This document shows positions 14,675-14,693 of a stretch of 14,693 nucleotides of DNA, piece after piece. The position numbers were made by a program, and so were the translations under genes. Under the pieces are notes generated by a model that was given only the letters and a program-made list of their open reading frames with translations, had not been told where the DNA came from and made no database searches. This DNA comes from Lentisphaerota bacterium (GTDB lineage Bacteria > Verrucomicrobiota > Kiritimatiellia > RFP12 > UBA3636). The DNA lies in assembly GCA_022837245.1 (NCBI GenBank), contig JALHHX010000042.1:1-14693 (forward strand). Reading direction: 5' to 3'. Each line of letters opens with the position of its first letter. The first letter of the stretch is position 1.

Positions 14675-14693
14675 CCGCCTCCAAAGCAGGCGG
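14675..14693. terminator. Hairpin at window edge
   Basis: CCGCCT (14675-14680), a 7-nt loop and AGGCGG (14688-14693) form a 6-bp GC-rich stem. It could end a minus-strand gene lying to the right, where TTGT follows the stem, but the T tract is weak and the window ends here. Nothing else is recognisable between 14579 and 14674. Confidence 0.3.

Noticed and set aside
1..14693. Defence system, prophage, transposon or secondary-metabolite cluster
   Set aside because: All sizeable frames that make sense are housekeeping, envelope-glycan or lipoprotein genes. No nuclease/helicase pair, transposase, integrase or synthase modules are seen.

Overview
The window looks like a chromosomal segment from a GC-rich bacterium of the PVC superphylum, probably a Lentisphaerae/Kiritimatiellota-type lineage. 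That placement is inference. It rests on a GH106-like enzyme, small Ig-like and ExbD-like lipoproteins, a shortened UvrC, and a mosaic of short-period intergenic repeats of a kind I associate with such genomes. No marker gene settles the taxonomy.

Left part (1-960): the 3' end of a thiE-like thiamine phosphate synthase gene; then an AT-richer stretch holding two gene remnants on the minus strand (the first third of a DUF4126 membrane protein, joined out of frame to the tail of an unrelated protein); then tRNA-His(GTG) on the minus strand with a hairpin terminator. Next (960-3610), the tRNA promoter and a plus-strand promoter diverge. The latter drives citrate synthase followed by a tRNA-dihydrouridine synthase. 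The dus tail overlaps a convergent gene by 105 bp.

Middle part (3506-7470): a minus-strand operon, in transcription order a small Ig-like lipoprotein, an 866-residue GH106-like glycoside hydrolase whose ATG touches the lipoprotein stop codon, and a rhamnosyltransferase-like GT2. Divergent from it is rsmB (16S rRNA m5C methyltransferase, 7660-8934), behind a good promoter that carries a doubled TTGCGC box.

Right part: 8940-9550 is non-coding and packed with repeats: GC hairpins, six copies of an ACGCAGCAA-type core joined to different short tandem repeats, (AGTGGTT)4 and (CACCATTC)4. A promoter at 9563-9591 then starts a tight plus-strand operon: a UDP-galactopyranose-mutase-like flavoprotein, a GT2 glycosyltransferase, a GDP-4-keto-6-deoxymannose reductase-like SDR, and a short UvrC. 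Spacings are 5, 1 and 31 nt. The first three suggest surface polysaccharide synthesis with deoxyhexose and possibly furanose chemistry. uvrC overlaps by 13 bp a convergent gene for a lipoprotein carrying an ExbD/TolR-like periplasmic domain.

I see no CRISPR array, transposase, phage module or recognisable defence system. The most unusual items are the mosaic repeat region, the free-standing ExbD-like lipoprotein, the lipoprotein/hydrolase/glycosyltransferase operon, the shortened UvrC and the gene-fusion scar near 510-534.
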